Assembly (NCBI RefSeq): GCF_016278365.1
Contig: NZ_JADQBZ010000003.1
Location: 124,001 to 188,000, forward strand
DNA length: 64,000 bases
Direction of reading: 5' to 3'
Origin: Methanolobus sp.
GTDB taxonomy: Archaea; Halobacteriota; Methanosarcinia; Methanosarcinales; Methanosarcinaceae
Part shown: positions 56,767 to 64,000 of the stretch, piece after piece
Numbering within the stretch: position 1 is the stretch's first letter
Layout of the letters: every line of letters starts with the position of its first letter
Program-made: the position numbers and the translations under genes
Notes under the pieces: generated by a model
The model's input: only the letters and a program-made list of their open reading frames with translations
What the model was told of the DNA's origin: nothing
Databases searched by the model: none

Positions 56767-57357
56767 TTGTCCAAATCATTTTACAGCTATATAAGAGATG
56801 CATGGAAGGACCCTGACACCACTTACGTCAGTGGGCTCAGATGGGAAAGGCTCCAGGAATGGAGGAAAGAGGGCTCTGTCACAAAGGTGAGACGCCCCAC
56901 CCGTATCGACCGTGCACGCGCCCTTGGTTACAAGGCGAAGCAGGGCATAGTAGTTGCCCGTGTACAGGTTCGCAGGGGAAGCCTCAGGAGATCCAGGTAT
57001 GTGCGCGGAAGACGTACCCATAACATGGGTAAGAACAAGATCACTGCCGGAAAGAGCATCCAGAGGATTGCTGAAGAGCGCGCAGGCAGGAAGTTCCCGA
57101 ACATGGAAGTACTGAACTCCTACTGGGTAGGCGAAGATGGTAAGCTCAAGTGGTACGAAGTCATTCTGGTAGACCCAAATCACCCGGTTATCAAGAGTGA
57201 CAGCAACCTTAACTGGATATGCAACAACACCCACAAGGGACGTGCCCCGCGCGGCAAGACCAGTGCAGGCCGCAAGGGCCGAGGCATGATGACCCGTGGC
57301 AATGGTACCGAGAAGACCAGGCCAAGTATAAGGTCACACCAGAACAGGGGCAAGTGA
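56767..57357 (+). CDS. rpl15e: 50S ribosomal protein L15e
   Basis: 196 residues, basic, from a TTG start behind AAGGTGA. The sequence [18 protein letters not shown] is the family N-terminus, and [19 protein letters not shown]-like and [12 protein letters not shown] segments follow. L15e is absent from bacteria. It is the first gene of a long archaeal operon for RNA processing and protein turnover and overlaps the next gene by four bases (GTGA). Confidence 0.96.
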   Translation: MSKSFYSYIRDAWKDPDTTYVSGLRWERLQEWRKEGSVTKVRRPTRIDRARALGYKAKQGIVVARVQVRRGSLRRSRYVRGRRTHNMGKNKITAGKSIQRIAEERAGRKFPNMEVLNSYWVGEDGKLKWYEVILVDPNHPVIKSDSNLNWICNNTHKGRAPRGKTSAGRKGRGMMTRGNGTEKTRPSIRSHQNRGK

Positions 57358-57806
57358 TCCATTATATTGACTTGCGTGCGATAGCGCATTCCACTGAAGA
57401 TCCTGCCAGGGTCCGCAAGGCCCTGGATTTATTTTTACTGCATTCTTCTGAAGGGGAAGACCACAATACCGATGATATTGTGGAAGTAATTGATGCTGAA
57501 GGCCACTATGGTAATAGCATGAAAATCTTCAGTGCGCATATCCCGCGCAAACAGGACCTGAAAGCGTTGGCCGTTTTTATCAGGCAGCACATGTCTCCTG
57601 ATGATGTCACATTACTGAAGAGCGAGATGCCGGATCGCCTGGATGATAATCAGGTATTCCATCTCAGGCTTGACAAACAGGCAGCTTTTGAGGGAGAAGT
57701 AAAACTGACATCTTCATCGGATGCTATAACTGTCAGGGTCAAAATAGAGACTTACCCGAAGAACCGGCAGAAAGCCGGCATGGTCGTGGAGGAGTTGTTT
57801 GGCTGA
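57354..57806 (+). CDS. Archaeal RNA-binding protein of the exosome-operon family (COG1325)
   Basis: 150 residues from a GTG that overlaps the L15e stop; the open frame upstream is a shadow of the L15e gene. The sequence [20 protein letters not shown] starts a ferredoxin-like domain, with [13 protein letters not shown] and [16 protein letters not shown] as later conserved blocks. COG1325 proteins are predicted RNA-binding proteins found in this operon in many archaea and are thought to act with the exosome or RNase P. Confidence 0.82.
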   Translation: MIHYIDLRAIAHSTEDPARVRKALDLFLLHSSEGEDHNTDDIVEVIDAEGHYGNSMKIFSAHIPRKQDLKALAVFIRQHMSPDDVTLLKSEMPDRLDDNQVFHLRLDKQAAFEGEVKLTSSSDAITVRVKIETYPKNRQKAGMVVEELFG

Positions 57807-58536
57807 TCCTGGATATTATGACCTGAATGTCCGTTGCACTCAGGAAAGTGGCAATACAATTGGAGAGATCATTGCAGTAGCCAGGCGATTAGGATATAGT
57901 GGCATAGCCATTACAAACCCCGATAATACAAAACAGATAGTCCCATCTGCAAGCTTTGACGGATTTGAGATTATCAGCGGGGTTGAGATAAGGACTGACA
58001 ACGCTTCAAAGCTGCATGGTATAGTCAATAAGTACCGGGACAGGGTCGATATCGTAGTGGTATCGGGAGGCAGTGAGAGCATTAACAGGGCTGCTGTGGA
58101 AAATCCCGGAGTGGACCTGCTGGTAAATTTCAATATTGCACAGGAAAACGGTTTCAACCAGGTGCTTGCAAAGGCAGCCAGCGAGAACCGCGTAGCTATT
58201 TCCTTTGACCTTGGCGACCTCATTCACCTGAGGGGAGGCAGCAGGGTTCAGGCATTGACCAACTGCAGGAAGAATCTGCAGCTTGTAAGGAAATATGATG
58301 TTCCTTTCCATTTATCAAGCAATGCACGATCATGGTTCGATCTGCGCGCTCCCCGGGAAATAGCTTCACTTGCCGCATTATTTGGAATGTCTGCGGAAGA
58401 GGCAGTGGCCGGACTCACAACAATCCCACATTCTATTGTCATAAGGAATCGTCCTCCTGTGGGATATATAAACGAGGGTGTACAATTGGTTTATAAGGAT
58501 GCAGATGCCGGAAGCATGAATGAGGAGGACTGTTGA
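57799..58536 (+). CDS. rnp3: Ribonuclease P protein component 3 (p30)
   Basis: 245 residues from a TTG start overlapping the preceding gene by eight bases, with GGAGG before it. The TIM-barrel-like Rpp30 fold is marked by YYDLNVRC, GYSGIAITNP, IISGVEIRT, VDLLVNFN and the late PFHLSSNARSWFDLRAPREI. It is a subunit of archaeal RNase P, which matures tRNA 5' ends, and pairs with Pop5, encoded next. Confidence 0.92.
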   Translation: MADPGYYDLNVRCTQESGNTIGEIIAVARRLGYSGIAITNPDNTKQIVPSASFDGFEIISGVEIRTDNASKLHGIVNKYRDRVDIVVVSGGSESINRAAVENPGVDLLVNFNIAQENGFNQVLAKAASENRVAISFDLGDLIHLRGGSRVQALTNCRKNLQLVRKYDVPFHLSSNARSWFDLRAPREIASLAALFGMSAEEAVAGLTTIPHSIVIRNRPPVGYINEGVQLVYKDADAGSMNEEDC

Positions 58537-58910
58537 TGAAACTGCTACCCCCAACACTGCGTGCAAGGACTCGCTACCTGGCCATAGAGGTAATTTCACA
58601 GGATCCTGTAAGAAGGGAAGATGTGATCAGAGAACTGTTCTCATCTGCAGGCTCGCTTCTGGGTGACGTCGGTTCCAGTGAGTGTGCCCTCAGGCTGCTT
58701 GCATATGAAGACTCAAAAGGAGTGGTTCGCTGTTCTCATGACCGGACAGGAAATGTACGTGCTGTACTTGCATCCATTACTGAAGTGAAAGGCACAAAAG
58801 TCATCATCCATGTTCTCGGAGTATCGGGAACTGTTATGGGGGCAACAAAAAAGTATTTAGCGGGTGTGGATGTATTTAACCCGAAGGAACAGTCACATAT
58901 AAATGAGTAG
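58536..58910 (+). CDS. rnp2: Ribonuclease P protein component 2 (Pop5)
   Basis: 124 residues. MKLLPPTLRARTRYLAIEV is the family N-terminus, and the ferredoxin-like fold continues with ECALRLLAYEDSKGVVRCSH and VKGTKVIIHVLGVSGT. It forms a heterotetramer with p30 that activates the RNase P RNA. The ATG overlaps the rnp3 stop by one base, with GAGGAG upstream. Confidence 0.93.
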   Translation: MKLLPPTLRARTRYLAIEVISQDPVRREDVIRELFSSAGSLLGDVGSSECALRLLAYEDSKGVVRCSHDRTGNVRAVLASITEVKGTKVIIHVLGVSGTVMGATKKYLAGVDVFNPKEQSHINE

Positions 58911-58980
58911 AATACATATTTCAAGTAGAAACTAGAAGTTACTGATACTATTTTATGTTAACAGAGGAGATGAGATTAAT

Positions 58981-59781
58981 ATGCAAATGACACCACAGAT
59001 GGGTTACGACCGTGCCATTACTGTTTTTAGTCCGGATGGGCGCCTTTTCCAGGTAGAGTATGCCAGAGAGGCTGTTAAGAGAGGTACGACTGCAGCCGGT
59101 GTAAAAGCAAACGACGGGGTAGTGTTGCTTGTTGACAAAAGGATCACAAGCAGGCTTATAGAGGCAGAATCAATTGAGAAGATATTCCAGATTGATAATC
59201 ATATTGGTGCTGCTACATCAGGCCTGGTTGCAGATGCCCGTGCACTGGTGGACAGGGCAAGGGTCGAGTCCCAGATAAACCGTGTATCCTACGATGAACC
59301 AATAGGCGTGGAAGTACTCTCTAAGAAGATATGTGACCACAAGCAGTCTTATACCCAATATGGCGGTGTACGCCCTTACGGTACAGCGCTCCTTATTGCA
59401 GGTGTCGACGATTCCAGGCCCCGCCTGTTTGAAACAGACCCGAGTGGAGCTTTGCTTGAGTATAAAGCAACCGCCATAGGTGCTGGTCGAAATACCTTCA
59501 TGGAGATCTTTGAAGCGGACTACAGAGACGACATGGATATGGATGCAGCTGTTATGCTTGGAATGAAGGCACTTTACAAGTCCACTGAAGGGAAAGTAGA
59601 TGCTGCAACGCTTGAAGTCGGCCTTGTCACACTCAAGGACAGGCAGTTCCGGAAGCTTTCCGAGGAAGAGGTTGGAACATACGTACAGAGAATCCGTGAT
59701 GAACTGAAGGACGACTCCAAGGATGATTCCAAGGAAGAAAGCGAGAAGACCGGAGACCAGGGAGAAGGGTCAACCGAGTGA
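58981..59781 (+). CDS. psmA: Proteasome alpha subunit
   Basis: 266 residues. The alpha-type N-terminus [20 protein letters not shown] gates the chamber. The body has [20 protein letters not shown] and the alpha-subunit [14 protein letters not shown]. The last 25 residues are an acidic tail ([18 protein letters not shown]) longer than in most homologues. It forms the outer heptamer rings of the 20S proteasome with PsmB, which is encoded elsewhere. GAGGAG precedes the start. Confidence 0.95.
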   Translation: MQMTPQMGYDRAITVFSPDGRLFQVEYAREAVKRGTTAAGVKANDGVVLLVDKRITSRLIEAESIEKIFQIDNHIGAATSGLVADARALVDRARVESQINRVSYDEPIGVEVLSKKICDHKQSYTQYGGVRPYGTALLIAGVDDSRPRLFETDPSGALLEYKATAIGAGRNTFMEIFEADYRDDMDMDAAVMLGMKALYKSTEGKVDAATLEVGLVTLKDRQFRKLSEEEVGTYVQRIRDELKDDSKDDSKEESEKTGDQGEGSTE

Positions 59782-59818
59782 TCTGACAAATTCTAAAAAG
59801 TGACCGGAGTGAACTAAT

Positions 59819-60511
59819 ATGGTATCTCTTGATGAATCTGTAATAGCAAGGCTCAAGAAAGGCAAGCACCAGTTCGAGGTGTTTGTAGATCCTGACACAG
59901 CATTTGCATTTAAAAGGGGCGAAAAGATCAATATGGAAGATATAGTCGCTGTTGAATCTGTTTTCTCTGATGCTAATCAAGGGGACCATATATCCGAATC
60001 CGATCTTGAGAGTGCTTTTGGCACTACAGATGTAATGGAAGTAGCCAAGCATATAATCCTGCATGGCGAACTTCAGCTTACCAAGGAACAGAGAAAGCAC
60101 ATACTTGAAGAGAAGACCAGGCAGATCATCACTATCATTGCGCAGAATGCAATTAATCCCCAGACGATGACACCTCATCCCCCCAACAGGATAGAGAGGG
60201 CTATGGAAGAAGCAAAGGTCCATATCGATCTTTACAAGAGCGTTGAGGAACAGGTCAACATTGTGATGAAAGCGATTCGTCCGATAATACCCATACGGTT
60301 CGAAGAGATTAATATTGCAGTGAAGGTCCCCGGAGAATACGCTGCAAAATCCTATGGGGAAATATCCAAATTTGGGATTCTTGTGAAGAATGAATGGCAG
60401 GGTGATGGCTCCTGGGTTGCTGTCATAAGGATGCCGGCAGGGATGCAGAATGATTTCTACGGACTGGTAAACCACCTGACAAAAGGGGACGCCGAAACAA
60501 AAATTGTATGA
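59819..60511 (+). CDS. sdo1: Ribosome maturation protein SBDS/Sdo1
   Basis: 230 residues with three domains: the SBDS N-terminal domain with the segment [20 protein letters not shown], a helical middle domain ([20 protein letters not shown]) and a ferredoxin-like C-terminal domain. In eukaryotes SBDS helps release eIF6 from the large subunit; archaeal homologues are thought to do the same. It lies 37 bases after psmA and 9 bases before rrp4. Confidence 0.94.
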   Translation: MVSLDESVIARLKKGKHQFEVFVDPDTAFAFKRGEKINMEDIVAVESVFSDANQGDHISESDLESAFGTTDVMEVAKHIILHGELQLTKEQRKHILEEKTRQIITIIAQNAINPQTMTPHPPNRIERAMEEAKVHIDLYKSVEEQVNIVMKAIRPIIPIRFEEINIAVKVPGEYAAKSYGEISKFGILVKNEWQGDGSWVAVIRMPAGMQNDFYGLVNHLTKGDAETKIV

Positions 60512-60520
60512 GGATATATA

Positions 60521-61312
60521 ATGGAACGTGAAATTGTAATACCTGGCCAGCTTTTGTCAGAGAATAAGGCTGATGCAGGGTCCGGCACTTATGTACGGGA
60601 TGAGAAGGTATATTCTCTTCTTTATGGTGTAAAAAATGCCAAAAACAGGATATCCGTGATTCCTTTTTCCGGGAAGTACATACCTGCAGCTAAAGATTTT
60701 GTCATTGGCACTGTAATTGATGTAACACCTTCGAACTGGATATTCAACATAGGTTCGCCGTATGATGGCCTGTTGCATGCTTCGGAATACCCCCGACGTG
60801 TGGACTCTTCCCAGATGGCTGCGATAATGGATGTCGGCGATTCCGCATTGTTGCGTATACAGGACGTGAGTCCTGCCATGAAAGTAGAATTATCAATGCG
60901 GGAGAGAGGATTGCGTCCACTCAAAGTGGGGCGTCTGATCGATGTTGTCCCTGTAAAGGTCCCGAGGGTAATAGGGCATGGGGGATCGATGGTTTCCATG
61001 CTTAAGAAGGAAACTAATTGTGAGATCTTCGTAGGCCAGAACGGAAGGGTATGGATCAACGGAAAGGACAGGGATATGGACCTTCTCGGTGATGCAATCC
61101 GACTGATCATGCAACAGTCTCACATGAGCGGACTGACCGACAGGATATACCAATTCCTGAAGAATGAAAAAGAAAATGAAAATGGCATAGTTTCTGCAGA
61201 TAACGACACTGTCGCGGCGGATTCTTCGGATGAGGCGAAAGAGGATCCAAGCGAGATCTCCGAGGATACCTACAGGAAAGTAGATGCGCTTCTTGAAGAA
61301 ACGGATGAATGA
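60521..61312 (+). CDS. rrp4: Exosome complex RNA-binding protein Rrp4
   Basis: 263 residues. Order: N-terminal domain (VIPGQLLSENKADAGSGTYV), S1 domain (about 65-140; VIDVTPSNWIFNIGSPYDG), and KH domain (IGHGGSMVSMLKKETNCEIF). Rrp4 forms the cap of the archaeal exosome and feeds RNA to the Rrp41-Rrp42 ring. The last 50 residues are an acidic, probably disordered tail. Encoded directly upstream of rrp41. Confidence 0.95.
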   Translation: MEREIVIPGQLLSENKADAGSGTYVRDEKVYSLLYGVKNAKNRISVIPFSGKYIPAAKDFVIGTVIDVTPSNWIFNIGSPYDGLLHASEYPRRVDSSQMAAIMDVGDSALLRIQDVSPAMKVELSMRERGLRPLKVGRLIDVVPVKVPRVIGHGGSMVSMLKKETNCEIFVGQNGRVWINGKDRDMDLLGDAIRLIMQQSHMSGLTDRIYQFLKNEKENENGIVSADNDTVAADSSDEAKEDPSEISEDTYRKVDALLEETDE

Positions 61313-61370
61313 TCCGGGCAGTCTTCTGTAAAATGTGACCGGCCTATAGCGTGAATATTGGAGAATTAGT

Positions 61371-62411
61371 ATGAGTGATAAACCTGAAAAGTTCATTGAT
61401 GAGAATGGTTTACGCCTCGATGGCAGGCAGATCAATGAGATAAGGCAAATGAAAATCAAGATCGGCGTGATCTCGAGAGCTGATGGCTCCTGTTATCTTG
61501 AATGGGGCAATAATAAAATCCTGGTGGCAGTTTATGGCCCACGGGAACTTCATCCCAGGAGGCTTCAAAAAGCTGACTCCGCCCTTATCAGATATAGGTA
61601 TAATATGGCAGCTTTCTCGGTTGAGGACCGTATACGTCCGGGTCCCAACAGAAGGAGCATCGAAATTTCAAAGGTGAGCCGCGAGGCTTTCGAGCCCGTA
61701 GTAATGACACATTTATATCCTGGTGCGGTAATTGATGTTTTTGCAGAGGTGCTTCAGGCAGATGCGGGCACGAGGACTGCTGCTATTAATGCTGCCTCCA
61801 TAGCTCTTGCTGATGCAGGCATTCCCATGAAAAGTCTTGTTTCCTCATGTGCTGTCGGTAAAGTAGACGGCCAGCTGGTACTTGACCTGAACAAGGCAGA
61901 AGACAATTACGGAGATGCAGACCTTCCTGTAGCAATGACACAGGACGGTGAGATAACCCTGCTACAGATGGACGGGAACCTGACACAGGAAGAATTCAAA
62001 AAAGCCCTGGAGATGTGCAAGGAAGGCTGCAGGCAGATAATGGAGATACAGAAGGAAGCTCTCAGGAGTAAGTTTGCAGATGACCAGCTGGCAATCGAGG
62101 TCCCTGACGAGATGGTAGAATCCATCGATATAGCGGTCACTCTTGAAGATGTGGTCGAGGAAGAGAGGGAAACCGAAGTAGAAGCTGAGGCCTCCGCAGA
62201 GGAAATCACTAAAAGCGATGCAGAAGCAGGTTCAGAGGATGCAGAAATAGAAGACGCAGAGGATGAGTACTCTGTAGAAGACCTGGAAGAAGCAGACGCT
62301 GATGAGGAGATTCTGGAAGTGGAGGAAGAGCCTGTTGACCTCATAGATGAGGAAGCGGGAAATGAAGATGAAAAAGTAGCCACCGAAGGAAGTGAGACTC
62401 GTGAGCAATGA
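61371..62411 (+). CDS. rrp41: Exosome complex exonuclease Rrp41 with long acidic tail
   Basis: 346 residues. The first 245 are a standard RNase PH-type catalytic subunit (LRLDGRQINEIRQMKIKIGV, RSIEISKVSREAFEPV, and the acidic catalytic region NKAEDNYGDADLPVAM). It degrades or tails RNA at the 3' end. The remaining 100 residues are almost entirely Glu, Asp, Ala and Ser, an extension not found in typical homologues of about 240-250 residues. The end overlaps the start of rrp42. Confidence 0.94.
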   Translation: MSDKPEKFIDENGLRLDGRQINEIRQMKIKIGVISRADGSCYLEWGNNKILVAVYGPRELHPRRLQKADSALIRYRYNMAAFSVEDRIRPGPNRRSIEISKVSREAFEPVVMTHLYPGAVIDVFAEVLQADAGTRTAAINAASIALADAGIPMKSLVSSCAVGKVDGQLVLDLNKAEDNYGDADLPVAMTQDGEITLLQMDGNLTQEEFKKALEMCKEGCRQIMEIQKEALRSKFADDQLAIEVPDEMVESIDIAVTLEDVVEEERETEVEAEASAEEITKSDAEAGSEDAEIEDAEDEYSVEDLEEADADEEILEVEEEPVDLIDEEAGNEDEKVATEGSETREQ

Positions 62412-63183
62412 AGTAATGTCTGTGTTGAAAAAGGACTATATCTACAACCTGATGCTTAAGGGAAAGCGCGTCGATGGCCGTGCATTCGATCAGGTTAGGG
62501 ATATCACACTGGAGACAAGAGTTATAGATAAGGCGGAAGGCTCTGCCTGGGTGAAGTACGGTGAAACCGAGGTTCTTGTTGGTGTAAAAGTACAGGCTGG
62601 CGCGCCATACCCTGACTCTGCCGGAGAGGGAGTTATTATAACCAGTCTGGAGCTGAATCCGCTTGCTTCTCCTGAATTTGAGGCAGGTCCTCCAAAAGAG
62701 GGCGCCATTGAGATGGCTCGTGTGACAGACAGAGGTATTCGGGAATCAGGCGCAATTGATTTAAGTAAGTTATGTATTACGAAGGGAGAAGAGGTATGGA
62801 TTATCTTTATTGATATTCATGTTCTCAATGATGCTGGCAATATCCAGGACGCTTCATCTATCGGTGCAATTGCGGCTCTCATGACTACGACGATCCCTGC
62901 TGAGCGTAATGGGAAAGGAGAAGACATGGCGATGCCTATGAGGGATACACCCCTGGCAATCACAGTGGTGAACATAGGTGGCTCCCTGATGGTTGATCCC
63001 GGACGGGATGAGGAAACTGTCTGTGACACAAAGATCACTATCGTCTCAAACCAGGATGGTTCAATATCCGGAATGCAAAAAAGCGGTGATGGTGCGTTAA
63101 CAGAGGAACAGGCACTCAAGGCTGTCGAAATGGCATGTGAAAAGGCAGCCGAGTTGCGAAAAGTTCATCTGTCAAATATCTAA
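62401..63183 (+). CDS. rrp42: Exosome complex component Rrp42
   Basis: 260 residues, the non-catalytic RNase PH-like ring subunit. KDYIYNLMLKGKRVDGRAFD opens the domain; VKVQAGAPYPDSAGEGVI and RVTDRGIRESGAIDLSKLCI are family blocks. It builds the hexameric ring with Rrp41. The chosen GTG has AGGA 10 bases before it; a GTG nine bases earlier is open too. Overlaps rrp41 by 11 bases. Confidence 0.94.
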   Translation: MSNEVMSVLKKDYIYNLMLKGKRVDGRAFDQVRDITLETRVIDKAEGSAWVKYGETEVLVGVKVQAGAPYPDSAGEGVIITSLELNPLASPEFEAGPPKEGAIEMARVTDRGIRESGAIDLSKLCITKGEEVWIIFIDIHVLNDAGNIQDASSIGAIAALMTTTIPAERNGKGEDMAMPMRDTPLAITVVNIGGSLMVDPGRDEETVCDTKITIVSNQDGSISGMQKSGDGALTEEQALKAVEMACEKAAELRKVHLSNI

Positions 63184-63231
63184 TATTCACACTTCAACTG
63201 AATTCATATTTAACTCAAGGAGATTAGACTC

Positions 63232-63519
63232 ATGGCAAAAAAATATACCAAGAAAGGGAGAGTGACCAGATCCGCAGGCAGGTTTGGTGTACGATACGGT
63301 AGGAAAGATCGTAAACTGGTTGCAGACATTGAAGAAAAGATGCGTATGCCTCATGTATGTGCGAAGTGTGCACGTCCGACTGTAAGCAGGGTTGGCACAG
63401 GCATATGGAAATGCGCGAAATGTGACTATACATTTGCCGGTGGTACCTATATCCCACAGACCAGTGTTGGTAAAACAGTTTCACGCCTTGTCAGGAAAGC
63501 CACTGAACAGTTAGCTTAA
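63232..63519 (+). CDS. rpl37ae: 50S ribosomal protein L37Ae (eL43)
   Basis: 95 residues, basic. [20 protein letters not shown] is the family N-terminus. The zinc finger is CAKCARP...WKCAKCDY. The protein binds 23S rRNA and is absent from bacteria. A strong AAGGAG precedes the start. It lies between rrp42 and rpoP, the usual archaeal order. Confidence 0.96.
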   Translation: MAKKYTKKGRVTRSAGRFGVRYGRKDRKLVADIEEKMRMPHVCAKCARPTVSRVGTGIWKCAKCDYTFAGGTYIPQTSVGKTVSRLVRKATEQLA

Positions 63520-63526
63520 GGTTAAC

Positions 63527-63664
63527 ATGGATTACAAATGCACGCGCTGCAAACGAAATGTTGAGATCGACTACGAGTACACAGGCATCCGCTGTCCATA
63601 CTGCGGGCACAGGATACTTGTAAAAGAGCGACCGACAACTATCAAGCGCATCAAAGCAGAGTAG
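63527..63664 (+). CDS. rpoP: DNA-directed RNA polymerase subunit P (Rpo12)
   Basis: 45 residues, a full-length gene for this very small subunit. The zinc ribbon is formed by CTRC near the N-terminus and CPYCGHR in the middle, and the basic C-terminus reads [13 protein letters not shown]. It is the archaeal counterpart of eukaryotic Rpb12 and helps assemble the Rpo3-Rpo10-Rpo11 platform. It starts seven bases after the L37Ae stop. Confidence 0.93.
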   Translation: MDYKCTRCKRNVEIDYEYTGIRCPYCGHRILVKERPTTIKRIKAE

Positions 63665-63670
63665 AAGTAG

Positions 63671-64000
63671 ATGTTAATCACTTCTTCTCGCAAACCTTCC
63701 GCCAGTACGCGTACTTTATGTAAGCTTCTGGCGTCTTTTTTTGGCAGCGATTATTTTAACCGTGGCAAGATGAGCATGAGTGAGGTCCTTGACAATTCTC
63801 ATGGCTCTCCGCTTCTCATAATAGGAGAGTATCATGGGAATCCTGGCAATGTGAGCATATATGATCCGGAAGGATTTTGTGCACTTTCAGCCCACATAAC
63901 TCTCATACCATCTTCCAGCCCATATACCCGCTCTCGTGATTCAATACCTGTTGTAGTCGGAGAAGGTAGCCTTGCATCAGCTTTATCGGGCATGTTGCTG
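63671..64000 (+). CDS. Brix-domain ribosome biogenesis protein, 3' end outside window
   Basis: 110 codons are visible and the frame is still open at the window end. The start LITSSRKPSASTRTLCKLLA, followed by FNRGKMSMSEVL, matches the archaeal single Brix-domain proteins (Imp4/Brix family), which are expected to bind rRNA during ribosome assembly. This gene follows rpoP in many archaeal genomes. It begins six bases after the rpoP stop. Confidence 0.8.
   Translation, partial: MLITSSRKPSASTRTLCKLLASFFGSDYFNRGKMSMSEVLDNSHGSPLLIIGEYHGNPGNVSIYDPEGFCALSAHITLIPSSSPYTRSRDSIPVVVGEGSLASALSGMLL

Noticed and set aside
57219-57353. In-frame extension of the COG1325 gene into L15e
   Set aside because: The frame is open, but the codons belong to L15e in another frame; the GTG at 57354 overlapping the stop is the natural start.
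59633-60475. 280-codon ORF on the minus strand opposite psmA and sdo1
   Set aside because: It spans two well-identified plus-strand genes and their spacer, and its translation has the Cys/Tyr/His-rich look of antisense frames.
1-64000. CRISPR arrays, insertion sequences, prophage genes
   Set aside because: No regularly spaced repeats, transposase motifs or phage structural genes were found on reading either strand.

Overview
The window is chromosomal DNA of a methanogenic archaeon, most likely of the Methanosarcinaceae (Methanolobus/Methanococcoides/Methanomethylovorans type). The evidence is archaeal-type information genes (L15e, L37Ae, S15, RNase P p30/Pop5, Rrp4/Rrp41/Rrp42, Hel308, Pcc1, RecJ-like DHH protein), TATA-box promoters, an intron-bearing tRNA-Trp, the methanogen family DUF1699, AhbC-type haem synthesis, and a glucosyl-3-phosphoglycerate synthase and phosphatase pair of the kind characterised in Methanococcoides burtonii. 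The genus call is inference. Many genes start with GTG or TTG behind a GGAGGTGATC-like ribosome binding site, and several starts were moved on that ground.

Region 1 (1-13.9 kb). After the tail of a nucleoside-recognition (GATE) membrane protein comes a long chemotaxis-type operon: cheY, cheB, cheA, cheC, an FtsA/actin-fold ATPase with tandem beta-strand repeats, cheR, two more cheC genes, cheD, a membrane Cys-rich DUF835 protein, a fourth cheC and a small unknown gene. No cheW or receptor gene is present. Two tandem genes of an unrecognised CP-motif family follow. Region 2 (13.9-20.6 kb) is accessory. It holds a frameshifted fragment of a GntP permease next to an intact one, two PRC-barrel/hemerythrin fusion genes with matching promoters around a DUF2795 gene, a small membrane protein, a GNAT acetyltransferase and a family 4 uracil-DNA glycosylase.

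Region 3 (20.6-32.8 kb) is mostly on the minus strand: rps15, then a UDP-GlcNAc cluster (glmU-like, glmS, glmM, a second glmU-like), then recJ-like and pcc1. Upstream of rps15 lies hisS followed by four translationally linked genes for pilin-like, N-terminally anchored proteins. Region 4 (33-46.7 kb) holds trpB2, a GH15 family gene, a third CP-motif protein, gpgP, hel308, hisD, DUF1699, gpgS, cobA-hemD-ahbC (sirohaem to haem) and a superoxide reductase with a very small hydrophobic ORF nearby.

Region 5 (47-64 kb) is conserved housekeeping: valS, a PUA protein, sepF, a ZPR1-type protein, peroxiredoxin, proS, a CobT-family protein, tRNA-Trp with a C/D-guide intron, a receiver-PAS protein, and then the archaeal RNA-processing and proteasome superoperon (L15e, COG1325 protein, rnp3, rnp2, psmA, sdo1, rrp4, rrp41, rrp42, L37Ae, rpoP, Brix protein cut by the window end).

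The strongest candidates for something new are the actin-fold ATPase inside the che operon together with four CheC paralogues that keep different catalytic motifs, the pilin-like operon after hisS, the three-member CP-motif family, and the structured leader of the L15e gene.
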